A stretch of 64,000 nt of DNA. Source: Erwinia sp050410775. Lineage in GTDB: Bacteria > Pseudomonadota > Gammaproteobacteria > Enterobacterales > Enterobacteriaceae. Positions 20,087 to 28,240 of this stretch are shown piece after piece; the first letter of the stretch is position 1, and each line of letters starts with the position of its first letter. The notes under the pieces were generated by a model. The model saw only the letters and a list, made by a program, of their open reading frames with translations, made no database searches and was not told the origin of the DNA. Both the position numbers and the translations under genes were made by a program. The stretch lies in NCBI RefSeq assembly GCF_050410775.1, contig NZ_CP191229.1. One strand, given 5' to 3'.

Positions 20087-20110
20087 AGACGTCTGGATGC
20101 CTTAACATCC
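20087..20110 (+). promoter_or_regulatory. MetJ operator upstream of metNIQ (three tandem met boxes)
   Basis: Adjacent 8-base units AGACGTCT (20087-20094, perfect consensus), GGATGCCT (20095-20102) and TAACATCC (20103-20110) form a tandem met-box array. MetJ with S-adenosylmethionine binds such arrays cooperatively. An inverted repeat ATTCGAA/TTCGAAT (20111-20117, 20139-20145) follows in the leader. Confidence 0.85.
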
Positions 20111-20178
20111 ATTCGAAACATGCGCGCTGAGACGCGTCTTCGAATACACGCCACGGATAACCGCTTCACGATAATAAA

Positions 20179-21210
20179 ATGATAAAACTTTCAAATATTA
20201 CCAAAGTGTTCCAGCAAGGTTCACGCACTATTACAGCGCTGGCAGACGTCAGCCTGCACGTGCCTGCCGGGCAAATTTACGGCGTGATTGGCGCATCGGG
20301 CGCGGGTAAAAGTACCCTGATCCGCTGCGTGAATCTTCTGGAGCGTCCAACGTCCGGTAATGTCCTGGTTGATAATCAGGAGCTGACCACGCTTTCTGAA
20401 AGTCAGCTGACGCTGGCTCGTCGCCAGATTGGCATGATTTTCCAGCACTTTAACCTGATGAATTCCCGTACCGTGGCCGGTAACGTCGCCCTGCCGCTGG
20501 AACTTGGCAAGCTTTCCCGCAGCGAAATTAATAGCCGCGTCAGTGAATTACTGGAGCTGGTTGGGCTGGGAGACAAGCATGACGCCTGGCCCGCTAACCT
20601 CTCTGGCGGCCAGAAGCAGCGTGTCGCGATTGCCCGCGCGCTGGCCAGCAATCCAAAGGTTCTGCTTTGTGACGAGGCCACCAGCGCGCTGGATCCTGCC
20701 ACCACCCGTTCCATTCTGGCTCTACTGAAGGACATCAACCGTCGCCTGGGCATTACGATCCTGCTGATCACGCATGAAATGGACGTCGTGAAGCGCATCT
20801 GCGACCAGGTGGCGGTCATCAGTCAGGGTAAGCTAATTGAGCAGGATAAGGTGAGTGAGGTATTCTCTCACCCTAAGACGCCGCTGGCTCAGCAATTTAT
20901 CCAGTCAACGCTGCATCTCGATATTCCCGAAGATTACGCCTCGCGCCTTTTGGCGGAGCAGCAGCCCGATCGGGTGCCGCTGTTACAGCTGGAATTTACC
21001 GGTCAGTCCGTGGATGCTCCGCTACTCTCCGAGTCGGCACGTCGCTTTAACGTGAATAACAACATTATCAGCGCGCAGATGGATTACGCGGGCGGGGTGA
21101 AATTTGGCATTATGCTGACCGAAATGCACGGCGCGGATGCGGATACGCAAGCCGCCATCGCTTTTCTGAAGGAGCATCATGTGAAGGTGGAGGTATTGGG
21201 TTATGTCTGA
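20179..21210 (+). CDS. metN: D/L-methionine ABC transporter, ATP-binding protein
   Basis: 343 residues, as in E. coli. The ABC ATPase domain shows Walker A GASGAGKST at 38-46, the signature LSGGQKQR near 140 and Walker B VLLCDEATSALD near 160, with the switch histidine in LLITHEMD. The C-terminal ACT-like (NIL) domain, from about residue 265, binds methionine and shuts the transporter down when the cell is replete. It is the first gene of metNIQ, and its 3' end overlaps metI by 8 bases. MetJ boxes lie upstream. Confidence 0.97.
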   Translation: MIKLSNITKVFQQGSRTITALADVSLHVPAGQIYGVIGASGAGKSTLIRCVNLLERPTSGNVLVDNQELTTLSESQLTLARRQIGMIFQHFNLMNSRTVAGNVALPLELGKLSRSEINSRVSELLELVGLGDKHDAWPANLSGGQKQRVAIARALASNPKVLLCDEATSALDPATTRSILALLKDINRRLGITILLITHEMDVVKRICDQVAVISQGKLIEQDKVSEVFSHPKTPLAQQFIQSTLHLDIPEDYASRLLAEQQPDRVPLLQLEFTGQSVDAPLLSESARRFNVNNNIISAQMDYAGGVKFGIMLTEMHGADADTQAAIAFLKEHHVKVEVLGYV

Positions 21211-21856
21211 GGCAATGATGTGGCTACTGGCCCGCGGCGTATGGGAAACCCTGGTGATGACCTTCGTTTCCGGTTTCTTCGGTTTTGTGCTGGGCCTGCC
21301 GCTGGGGGTGCTGCTTTATGTGACGCGTCCCGGCCAGGTTGTTGAAAACCGTGCGCTGTACCGTTTCTTATCGGCAGTGGTCAATATCTTCCGCGCCATT
21401 CCTTTTATTATTCTGCTGGTATGGATGATCCCGTTCACGCGGATGATCGTCGGCACCTCAATTGGTTTGCAGGCGGCGATAGTGCCGCTGACCATTGGCG
21501 CTGCGCCCTTTATTGCGCGTATGGTGGAAAATACGCTGATGGAACTGCCGCACGGTCTGATCGAGGCTTCACGCGCGATGGGTGCCACGCCGCTACAGAT
21601 TGTGAAAAAGGTTCTGCTGCCGGAAGCGCTGCCTGGCCTGATTAACGCGGCGACAATCACGTTGATTACCCTGGTCGGCTATTCCGCCATGGGCGGCGCC
21701 GTCGGTGCCGGCGGCCTCGGGCAAATCGGTATCCAGTATGGCTACATTGGCTATAACGCGACGGTGATGAATACTGTACTGGTCCTGTTAGTGGTTTTGG
21801 TCTATTTAATTCAATTCTGTGGCGACCGCATCGCACGCGCGGTAACTCACAGGTAA
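21203..21856 (+). CDS. metI: D/L-methionine ABC transporter, permease
   Basis: 217 residues with five hydrophobic segments. The EAA loop that contacts MetN is visible as EASRAMGATPLQIVKKVLLPEALPGL-type sequence, shown here as EASRAMGATPLQ and VLLPEALPGL. It forms the inner-membrane channel for methionine. Overlap with metN indicates translational coupling; metQ follows after 33 bases. Confidence 0.96.
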   Translation: MSEAMMWLLARGVWETLVMTFVSGFFGFVLGLPLGVLLYVTRPGQVVENRALYRFLSAVVNIFRAIPFIILLVWMIPFTRMIVGTSIGLQAAIVPLTIGAAPFIARMVENTLMELPHGLIEASRAMGATPLQIVKKVLLPEALPGLINAATITLITLVGYSAMGGAVGAGGLGQIGIQYGYIGYNATVMNTVLVLLVVLVYLIQFCGDRIARAVTHR

Positions 21857-21889
21857 TAACTGCTCGTTAAGAACATTTAAGGAAGGGAT

Positions 21890-22705
21890 ATGTCTTTTAA
21901 TTTTAAAACATTTGCCGCTGTGGGTGCGCTGATTGGTACATTAGCGCTGGTTGGATGCGATCAGAAAGAGAAGGATCCAAATCATATCAAGGTCGGCGTC
22001 ATTGTAGGTGCGGAGCAGCAGGTTGCTGAAGTAGCCAAACAGGTTGCTAAAGACAAATATGGTCTGGACGTTGAGCTGGTGACCTTTAACGATTATGTCC
22101 TGCCAAATGAAGCATTAAGCAAAGGCGATATCGACCTGAACGCCTTCCAGCACAAGCCGTACCTCGATCAGCAGATTAAAGATCGCGGTTACAAGCTGGT
22201 CTCTGTTGGCAACACCTTCGTTTACCCTATTGCCGGCTACTCCAAAAAAATCAAATCGCTGGACGAGCTGCAGGAAGGTGCACAGGTTGCGATTCCTAAC
22301 GATCCGACCAACCTGGGCCGTTCACTGCTGCTGCTGCAGAAAGTGGGTCTGATTAAGCTGAAGGATGGCGTTGGCCTGCTGCCGACCTCGCTGGACGTGG
22401 TGGAGAATCCTAAAAACATCAAGCTGGTAGAGCTGGAAGCGCCGCAGCTGCCTCGCTCACTGGACGATCAGCAGATTGCGCTGGCGGTGATCAACACCAC
22501 CTACGCCAGCCAGATCAACCTGACGCCGGCAAAAGACGGTATCTTCGTGGAAGACAAGGAGTCACCTTATGTGAACATGCTTGTCTCGCGTGAAGATAAT
22601 AAAGATGCTGAGAACGTGAAGAAGTTTATTCAGGCCTATCAGTCTGACGAAGTGAACCAGGCCGCAAATAAAATTTTCAACGGCGGCGCGGTGAAAGGCT
22701 GGTAA
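21890..22705 (+). CDS. metQ: D-methionine-binding lipoprotein
   Basis: 271 residues. An N-terminal lipoprotein signal ends with the lipobox ALVGC (Cys23), so the protein is anchored to the periplasmic side of the inner membrane. It is an NlpA-family solute-binding protein with the conserved LNAFQHKPYLDQ and VAIPNDPTNLGRSLLLLQ motifs. It delivers methionine to MetI. A hairpin terminator follows. Confidence 0.96.
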   Translation: MSFNFKTFAAVGALIGTLALVGCDQKEKDPNHIKVGVIVGAEQQVAEVAKQVAKDKYGLDVELVTFNDYVLPNEALSKGDIDLNAFQHKPYLDQQIKDRGYKLVSVGNTFVYPIAGYSKKIKSLDELQEGAQVAIPNDPTNLGRSLLLLQKVGLIKLKDGVGLLPTSLDVVENPKNIKLVELEAPQLPRSLDDQQIALAVINTTYASQINLTPAKDGIFVEDKESPYVNMLVSREDNKDAENVKKFIQAYQSDEVNQAANKIFNGGAVKGW

Positions 22706-22750
22706 ACACAGCCTGGATGACGCCAGCGCTGGTCTGGCTTCATCCCCATA

Positions 22751-22772
22751 AAAGCGGGCATATGCCCGCTTT
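22751..22772 (+). terminator. Terminator of metNIQ
   Basis: A perfect 22-base palindrome with arm AAAGCGGGCA and its complement, followed by a short T-rich stretch. Confidence 0.75.
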
Positions 22773-22846
22773 GTCATTCATCTGCTTGTTATTTTCCCCC
22801 CGGATTGTTTCAATAACGCCTCTTTTACCGAACATGAGGATTTCCC

Positions 22847-23248
22847 ATGCGTGTTTTACCGCTCTGTTTGTTAGCCCTTTCGCTGACAGGGTGTTCGTTG
22901 CTGCATAAACCTTATAAACCCGTCGAGCCTTTTAAGCAGACTACGCAAACGGAGCCAGCACGTTCGAAGCCCTCATCGCCCCCTGCACCGGTGAAGCTCT
23001 ATACCGACGCTGGCGATCTGGTCAGTAAGCCTTTCCGCGATTTGGGCGAGGTTTACGGTAATGACTGCCAGGCCACTAGCCAAAGTTCGCCACCCAATAT
23101 CAATACTGCCCGGAAACGGATGCAGATCCGCGCCTCCGCGCTGAAGGCCAATGCTGTTCTGCTACATAAGTGCGAAATCATCAGCCATTCCCAGGGCTGC
23201 TACCGCCAGGCCGTTTGCCAGGGCTCTGCGCTGAAAGTGTCGAAATAA
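22847..23248 (+). CDS. rcsF: Outer-membrane lipoprotein RcsF, sensor of the Rcs pathway
   Basis: 133 residues (E. coli 134). The lipobox LTGC puts the acylated cysteine at 16. A proline-rich linker follows (KPSSPPAPVK). The four cysteines of the globular domain are at 74, 109, 118 and 124, the positions that form two non-consecutive disulfides in E. coli RcsF. It senses outer-membrane and peptidoglycan damage and signals through IgaA to the RcsC/RcsD/RcsB phosphorelay; it also threads through BamA-OMP complexes. bamA is in this window. The stop codon overlaps the start of trmO (TAATG). Confidence 0.95.
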   Translation: MRVLPLCLLALSLTGCSLLHKPYKPVEPFKQTTQTEPARSKPSSPPAPVKLYTDAGDLVSKPFRDLGEVYGNDCQATSQSSPPNINTARKRMQIRASALKANAVLLHKCEIISHSQGCYRQAVCQGSALKVSK

Positions 23249-23955
23249 TGCAGACATTCTCCTTCCAGCAAATCGGCACCATCCATTCTCCCTGGAAGGA
23301 AAAGTTTGCCGTTCCGCGGCAGCCTGGCCTTATCCAGGACGGCGGTGGCGAGCTGCATCTTCATCCGCCCTATAATCAACCTGAGGCCGTGCGCGGGCTT
23401 GAAGCCTTCAGTCACCTGTGGCTGCTGTTTGTCTTCCATCAGACGATGGAGGGCGGCTGGCGGCCAACCGTCCGGCCACCGCGGCTCGGCGGCAACGCCC
23501 GCATGGGGGTGTTTGCCACCCGCTCCACTTTTCGCCCTAACCCTGTTGGCATGTCGCTGGTTGAGCTGACCGGTATCAGAACGGACAAGGGCGGCGTGGT
23601 GCTGGAACTGGGCAGCCTGGATCTGGTTGATGGTACGCCCGTGGTGGATATCAAGCCCTACCTGCCGTTTGCGGAGTCTTTGCCCGAGGCCCGGGCGGGC
23701 TTCGCCCAGCAAGCGCCCGAAGCCACTATGGTGGTCAGCTTCTCGCCTCATGCACAGCAGCAGATCGCCAGCCAGCAGCAAAAGTACCCGCACCTGGCGC
23801 GCTTTATCACCCAGGTACTGGCTCAGGACCCGCGTCCGGCTTACCGTAAAGAAGAGGCGCCCGGGCGCGAATATGCCGCGTGGCTGGCAGACTTCAACGT
23901 TCGCTGGCAGGTTAATGAAGCAGGCACGCTCGTGACGGGTGTCGATCCACGCTAA
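23248..23955 (+). CDS. trmO: tRNA N6-threonylcarbamoyladenosine (m6t6A37) methyltransferase
   Basis: 235 residues, the same length as E. coli TrmO (formerly YaeB/TsaA). The family motifs are GTIHSPWKEKFAVPRQPGL, the arginine-rich LGGNARMGVFATRS and RPNPVGMSLVEL, and DIKPYLPFAES. It adds the methyl group to t6A37 of certain threonine tRNAs; tRNA-Thr(GGT), a known type of target, is encoded at 13739. The ATG at 23248 shares its A with the rcsF stop codon; the frame extends upstream inside rcsF but that part is not conserved. Confidence 0.95.
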   Translation: MQTFSFQQIGTIHSPWKEKFAVPRQPGLIQDGGGELHLHPPYNQPEAVRGLEAFSHLWLLFVFHQTMEGGWRPTVRPPRLGGNARMGVFATRSTFRPNPVGMSLVELTGIRTDKGGVVLELGSLDLVDGTPVVDIKPYLPFAESLPEARAGFAQQAPEATMVVSFSPHAQQQIASQQQKYPHLARFITQVLAQDPRPAYRKEEAPGREYAAWLADFNVRWQVNEAGTLVTGVDPR

Positions 23956-24131
23956 TTTATCCCCCGCATCTTTTGAGTCTCCGGACACACTGTTACACTA
24001 CGTCGATGCCGGCCATCAGGCATGAATGACCGTTCTGCGGCACTCATTCGCCAGGCCAGGCCACAGCCTTATTTGCATTTTCAATGCCTTGCTTAATTTC
24101 TAAGCGGACTGGTTAACTGGAATCGTAACTC

Positions 24132-25850
24132 ATGCGTACTACTCAATATCTGCTCTCCACTCAGAAGGAGACTCCTGCCGACGCTGAAGTCATCAGCCAC
24201 CAGCTGATGCTGCGTGCGGGAATGATCCGCAAACTGGCTTCCGGTCTTTATACCTGGTTGCCGACCGGCCTGCGCGTACTGAAAAAAGTTGAAAACATCG
24301 TGCGTGAAGAGATGAACAACGCCGGTGCGATTGAAATTTCCATGCCCGTCGTGCAGCCCGCCGATCTCTGGCAGGAGAGCGGACGCTGGGAGCAGTATGG
24401 TCCGGAGCTGCTGCGCTTTGTCGATCGCGGTGAACGCCCGTTTGTGCTTGGCCCGACGCATGAAGAAGTGGTAACCGATCTGATTCGTAACGAGCTGAGC
24501 TCGTACAAGCAGCTACCGCTTAACGTGTTTCAGATCCAGACTAAATTCCGTGACGAAGTGCGCCCGCGCTTTGGCGTGATGCGCTCGCGCGAGTTCATCA
24601 TGAAAGATGCCTACTCTTTCCATACCTCGCAGGAGTCGCTCCAGGCGACCTACGACGATATGTACCGTGCCTACAGCCAGTGCTTCAGCCGCATGGGCCT
24701 GGATTTCCGTGCCGTGCAGGCCGATACCGGCTCGATTGGCGGCAGCGCTTCCCATGAGTTCCAGGTGCTGGCGCAGAGCGGCGAGGATGACATCGTCTTC
24801 TCTACCGACTCTGACTATGCCGCGAATATTGAGCTGGCCGAAGCCGTTGCGCCTGCCGGAGGACGCGCGGGCGCGACTGAAGCGCTGAGCGAGATGGCGA
24901 CGCCAGAAGCGAAGACGATTGCCGCGCTGGTTGAGCAGTTCGGCTTGCCGATTGAAAAAACCGTCAAAACGCTGATGGTGAAAGCCACCGGGGAAAGCGG
25001 TCATAGCCTGGTCGCCCTGCTGGTCCGTGGCGATCACGAGCTGAATGAAATCAAGGCGGAGAAGATCGATATCGTCGCCGCCCCGCTCACCTTCGCCAGC
25101 GAAGAAGAGATCCGTGCCGCCGTGGGCGCAGGCCCAGGCTCGCTCGGCCCGCTGGGCCTGACGCTGCCCGTGGTTATCGACCGCACCGTTGCCGCCATGA
25201 GCGACTTCTGCGCAGGCGCAAACGTGGATGGCAAACACTATACCGGCATCAACTGGGAGCGCGATCTGCCGCTGCCACGCGTTGCGGATATCCGTAACGT
25301 GGTTGAAGGTGACGCCAGCCCGGACGGTAAAGGCACGCTGCTGATCAAACGCGGCATTGAGGTGGGGCACATCTTCCAGCTCGGCACTAAATACTCCGAA
25401 GCGATGAAGGCCTCCGTTCAGGGGGAAGATGGACGCAATCAGGTGCTCTCAATGGGCTGCTACGGTATCGGCATCTCCCGTATTGTCGCCGCTGCCATTG
25501 AGCAGAACCATGACGATCGCGGCATCATCTGGCCTGCAGCGCTGGCGCCTTTCCAGGTGGCGATCCTGCCGATGAACATGCACAAGTCCTTCCGCGTGAA
25601 AGAGCTGGCGGAAGATCTGTACGCCCAGCTGCGTGCGAAAGGTGTTGATGTCATTCTCGATGACCGTAAAGAGCGCCCTGGCGTTATGTTTGCGGATATG
25701 GAGCTGATTGGCGTACCGCACACTATCGTGATCGGCGATCGCAATCTGGACAGCGAAGAGATTGAGTATAAATCCCGACGCGAAGGGGAAAAGCGCATGA
25801 TCAAAACCCACGACATCATGGATTTCCTGCTTAGCGAAATTAACGGCTAA
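24132..25850 (+). CDS. proS: Prolyl-tRNA synthetase
   Basis: 572 residues, identical in length to the E. coli enzyme. Class II motifs 1 (GAIEISMPVVQPADLWQESG), 2 (FRDEVRPRFGVMRSREFIMKD, quoted in part as RPRFGVMRSREF) and 3 (GCYGIGISRIVAA) are present. The inserted Ala-tRNA-Pro editing domain of bacterial ProRS lies between residues about 225 and 400, with KTLMVKATGESG and GPGSLGPLGL. The anticodon-binding domain is C-terminal. It charges tRNA-Pro with proline. It stands alone and is convergent with nlpE; a GC-rich hairpin lies between them. Confidence 0.97.
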   Translation: MRTTQYLLSTQKETPADAEVISHQLMLRAGMIRKLASGLYTWLPTGLRVLKKVENIVREEMNNAGAIEISMPVVQPADLWQESGRWEQYGPELLRFVDRGERPFVLGPTHEEVVTDLIRNELSSYKQLPLNVFQIQTKFRDEVRPRFGVMRSREFIMKDAYSFHTSQESLQATYDDMYRAYSQCFSRMGLDFRAVQADTGSIGGSASHEFQVLAQSGEDDIVFSTDSDYAANIELAEAVAPAGGRAGATEALSEMATPEAKTIAALVEQFGLPIEKTVKTLMVKATGESGHSLVALLVRGDHELNEIKAEKIDIVAAPLTFASEEEIRAAVGAGPGSLGPLGLTLPVVIDRTVAAMSDFCAGANVDGKHYTGINWERDLPLPRVADIRNVVEGDASPDGKGTLLIKRGIEVGHIFQLGTKYSEAMKASVQGEDGRNQVLSMGCYGIGISRIVAAAIEQNHDDRGIIWPAALAPFQVAILPMNMHKSFRVKELAEDLYAQLRAKGVDVILDDRKERPGVMFADMELIGVPHTIVIGDRNLDSEEIEYKSRREGEKRMIKTHDIMDFLLSEING

Positions 25851-25856
25851 TAACAC

Positions 25857-25886
25857 GGCGGCGGTGGAGTGGCTCCTCCCGCCGCC
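25857..25886. terminator. GC-rich hairpin between convergent proS and nlpE
   Basis: GGCGGCGG (25857-25864) pairs with CCGCCGCC (25879-25886), with further pairing inside (GGAG/CTCC). No T run follows on either side, so it is a weak terminator candidate or an mRNA 3' end stabiliser. Confidence 0.5.
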
Positions 25887-25892
25887 CTGCCA

Positions 25893-26291
25893 TCAGTTAA
25901 CCAGCTGCAGCCGGTAACTGTTGGTGGAGTGAATTGGATGTCCCTGCGTATCCATCATCTCCAGCCCCTGCTCATACGGGCGAAAATAGCGTTTCTCGCC
26001 CTTGTCTGATACCAGCACCAGCTTTTCCGCCGTTCGCGTCCAGCGCCCATGCTGGGGCTCCGCTACATTATCCGCACCGAGATAGCGTTCGTTCAGACGA
26101 TACTGCCCTCCCTGCTGCAACAGTAATGTCACCTCAATCCCTTCGCAATCCGCACAGGGAATAATGCCCCTGAAGGTCTGCGCGATCGCTTGCGGCGCGG
26201 GTTGTGCCGCGATGGCGGCTTCACGCCCCTGACAGCCTGTCAGCATGCCTGCCAGCATTGTTGCCAGCAATACCATGACGCTTTTTTTCAC
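25893..26291 (-). CDS. nlpE: NlpE-like outer-membrane lipoprotein, short form (N-terminal domain only)
   Basis: 132 residues, about half of E. coli NlpE (236). The lipobox MLTGC gives the acylated Cys20. The N-terminal barrel domain with the CxxC motif is intact (GIIPCADCEGIEV, Cys46 and Cys49), as is NERYLGADN and the YFRPYEQGLEMMDTQG region. The protein ends where the linker to the second, OB-fold domain would begin, so the later C-terminal cysteines are absent. In E. coli NlpE activates Cpx on surface contact or on failed lipoprotein sorting or disulfide formation. Whether the short form signals in the same way is not clear. It is convergent with proS. Confidence 0.88.
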   Translation of the reverse strand: MKKSVMVLLATMLAGMLTGCQGREAAIAAQPAPQAIAQTFRGIIPCADCEGIEVTLLLQQGGQYRLNERYLGADNVAEPQHGRWTRTAEKLVLVSDKGEKRYFRPYEQGLEMMDTQGHPIHSTNSYRLQLVN

Positions 26292-26321
26292 TCTGTTCCT
26301 CCTGACTTTTCTGCGTGAAAG

Positions 26322-26744
26322 TTACTCTGGTGCGCGGCGCATTTTACCGCGCAGGGATTTGGTCGTGGCTTTGCGGGTTTTCCCCTCAAGCCGGCGTTTT
26401 TTGGAGGCCAGCGTGGGCCGCGTGGCACGCCGCGTTTTTTCCACCACTGTCAGCTCCTGGATCAGGTTCTGCAATCGCTTCAGGGCGGCCTCGCGGTTCA
26501 TCTCCTGACTGCGATGCTCCTGCGCTTTGATAATGACGACGCCTTCCGGAGTTATCAGATGATGGCTTGCCGCCAGCATCCGCTCTTTATAAAACGGCGG
26601 CAGGCTTGAAGCGCGGATATCAAAGCGCAGATGGATCGCCGTCGAGCTTTTATTAACGTGCTGTCCGCCAGCCCCCTGCGCCCTTATAGCCGTAATTTCC
26701 AGCTCGCTGTCCGGAATCGTCACGTTCTGCGAAAGCACAATCAT
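26322..26744 (-). CDS. arfB: Alternative ribosome-rescue factor B (codon-independent peptidyl-tRNA hydrolase)
   Basis: 140 residues, as E. coli ArfB (YaeJ). The release-factor catalytic motif GGQ is at 26-28 (RAQGAGGQHVNKSSTAIHLR). The C-terminal tail is basic (RRATRPTLASKKRR, then GKMRRAPE) and is known in this family to enter the empty mRNA channel of stalled ribosomes. The upstream-extended frame to 26768 lies inside yaeQ; the ATG at 26744 overlaps the yaeQ stop codon (ATGA), which points to coupled translation. Confidence 0.95.
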   Translation of the reverse strand: MIVLSQNVTIPDSELEITAIRAQGAGGQHVNKSSTAIHLRFDIRASSLPPFYKERMLAASHHLITPEGVVIIKAQEHRSQEMNREAALKRLQNLIQELTVVEKTRRATRPTLASKKRRLEGKTRKATTKSLRGKMRRAPE

Positions 26745-27295
26745 GCCAGCTTGCCGTCGGTCAGCCATTCGCTGAAGTGCAGTTCAAGGTGTGCGGCATC
26801 GGCGGATAGCCAGATTGTTCCATCCTGAATCGTCGCCTGCAAAGTCATTGAACGACTCGCCAGCTGACACAGCGACGCGAGCTGCGCATCATCCAGAAAG
26901 CGCACGGTCAGGTTAGCTTGCTGCGCCAGCTTGCTCTGATTCTGCTGCCACCATATCTGCGCCGCGCGGGCATTATAAGTGTAGAGGATCACCCGGGCTG
27001 CGCGGTTACAGGCTTTTTTAATTCTGCGCTCGTCCGGCAGGCCCAGCTCAACCCACTGCTCAATGCCGTTATGGTCGTTCAACAGCCAGATTTCCGGCTC
27101 ATCTTCCGCACTCAGCCCGCGCGTGAACGTCAGCCGCTCATGGGCATTAACCAGCCAGGCCAGCAGGCGCAGCATCAGCCGCTCTTCGGTTTCTGAAGGG
27201 TGGCGGGCCAGCGTCAGGGTGCTGTCGATAAAAACATTTCTGTCCATATCCGCGACGTTGACCGTTGCTTTGTAAATGGTCGCTTTGAGTGCCAT
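26741..27295 (-). CDS. yaeQ: YaeQ family protein
   Basis: 184 residues (E. coli 181), starting MALKATIYKATVNVADMDRN. The conserved family segments LTLARHPSETEERLMLRLLAW, given here as HPSETEERLMLRLLAW, and ELGLPDERRIKKACNRA are present, along with YTYNARAAQIWWQQN-like sequence read as NARAAQIWWQQNQ. Structural work on the family reported a PD-(D/E)xK nuclease-like fold; no activity is established that I know of. The upstream frame is not conserved and would run into the yaeP promoter region. It forms a two-gene unit with arfB. Confidence 0.92.
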   Translation of the reverse strand: MALKATIYKATVNVADMDRNVFIDSTLTLARHPSETEERLMLRLLAWLVNAHERLTFTRGLSAEDEPEIWLLNDHNGIEQWVELGLPDERRIKKACNRAARVILYTYNARAAQIWWQQNQSKLAQQANLTVRFLDDAQLASLCQLASRSMTLQATIQDGTIWLSADAAHLELHFSEWLTDGKLA

Positions 27296-27427
27296 AGGTT
27301 TCCTTATCGTGATTGTCTGCCATTGTAACCCGATGACGCGGCAAATCACTTGCCTGCGGGCTGATTTCGCGTAAAAGGCTGTGTTATAGTTTCCCGATAG
27401 CCAGAGAAAACTCTGAGTGAGGTGCAT

Positions 27428-27628
27428 GTGCAAAAGTATTGTGAATTAGTTCGCCGCAAGTATGCTGAAATCGGCAGCGGCGATCTGGGATACGTGCCGG
27501 ACGCATTAGGTTGCGTGTTGAAAGCACTTGATGAGGTAGCGGCTAATCCTGAGCTACACTCTTCCATCAGGGAACAGGCAGCGTTTGCTGCTGCTAACTT
27601 ATTGGTGAGCGATTATGTTGACGAATGA
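27428..27628 (+). CDS. yaeP: UPF0253 family protein YaeP
   Basis: 66 residues from a GTG start at 27428, which gives MQKYCELVRRKYAEIGSGD, the same length as E. coli YaeP. A GAGG ribosome-binding site lies six to ten bases upstream. The conserved GYVPDALGCVLKAL and FAAANLLVSDYVDE segments are present. Function unknown. The 3' end overlaps rof by 14 bases, so the pair is probably coupled, and it diverges from yaeQ. Confidence 0.92.
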   Translation: MQKYCELVRRKYAEIGSGDLGYVPDALGCVLKALDEVAANPELHSSIREQAAFAAANLLVSDYVDE

Positions 27629-27881
27629 AGCCTACAAACCGATCAACTGCGATGACTACGACAACCTGGAACTCGCCTGCCAGAACAGCTGGATGCTACA
27701 GCTTGAGCTGAAAAACGGCGAAAAGCTGCGGGCGAAAGCGACGGATATGGTTTCCCGGAAAAATGTGGAATATCTGGCAATCGATCTTTCTGGTGAAGTC
27801 CGTGAGCTTCGGCTGGATCACATTGCCAGCTTCACCCATCCCGAAATCGGGACGGTCGTTGTGGTCAGTGAATCTGATTAA
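27615..27881 (+). CDS. rof: Rho-binding antiterminator Rof (YaeO)
   Basis: 88 residues (E. coli 84). The signature YKPINCDDYDNLELACQ is near the N-terminus, followed by an Sm-like beta barrel (LQLELKNGEKLRAKATD and RELRLDHIASFTHPEIGTV). In E. coli it binds the RNA-binding domain of Rho and inhibits termination. Its ATG lies within the end of yaeP. A further downstream TTG or ACG would give the E. coli N-terminus, but ATG at 27615 is most likely. Confidence 0.93.
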   Translation: MLTNEAYKPINCDDYDNLELACQNSWMLQLELKNGEKLRAKATDMVSRKNVEYLAIDLSGEVRELRLDHIASFTHPEIGTVVVVSESD

Positions 27882-27922
27882 CCCTCTCCAGGGGCGGGAT
27901 CGCTTCCGCCCCCAGCCCGGCT

Positions 27923-28240
27923 TCAGGGCCTGAGGCCGGCATACCAGGCCGCAATATCCTTAATATCCTGCTCGTTTAATCCCGCCACAAACGCCTTCAT
28001 CATCTCAGCCTCTCCGCCGCTGCGCCCACCCGTTTTATAAGCCTGTAACGCGCTGGCAAGATAATCCGCATTCTGGCCGGCCAGATTTGGGTAGCCCGGC
28101 ACGGTCGAGATGCCCTGCACACCATGGCATCCCTGACAGCGGGCAGCCTTTTGCTCACCTGCCTGTGCGCTGCCTTCCGCGAGTGCCGGAAGGGTAATAG
28201 CAGTCAGCATCAGGACTGACAGCACTCTTTTAAACATCAT
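27923..28240 (-). CDS. Periplasmic c-type cytochrome (c553/c5-like)
   Basis: 105 residues. A Sec signal peptide (MMFKRVLSVLMLTAITLPALA) is followed by a single haem-binding motif CQGCH at 35-39. The downstream GYPNLAGQNADYLASALQAY and MMKAFVAGLNEQDIKDIAAWYA give the class I cytochrome c fold, with a Met in AEMM as candidate sixth ligand. This is a soluble electron carrier; the partners are unknown. The ATG overlaps the tilS stop codon, so it is probably co-translated with tilS, an unusual pairing that is not found in E. coli. It is convergent with rof. Confidence 0.88.
   Translation of the reverse strand: MMFKRVLSVLMLTAITLPALAEGSAQAGEQKAARCQGCHGVQGISTVPGYPNLAGQNADYLASALQAYKTGGRSGGEAEMMKAFVAGLNEQDIKDIAAWYAGLRP

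Noticed and set aside
23200..23988. 262-codon antisense frame opposite trmO
   Set aside because: No motif or ribosome-binding site; sense gene matches TrmO along its full length.
24513..25370. 285-codon antisense frame opposite proS, and similar long antisense frames opposite dnaE, glnD and lpxD
   Set aside because: Mirror frames caused by high GC and codon bias; no start signals, no known domains, and the sense genes are unambiguous.
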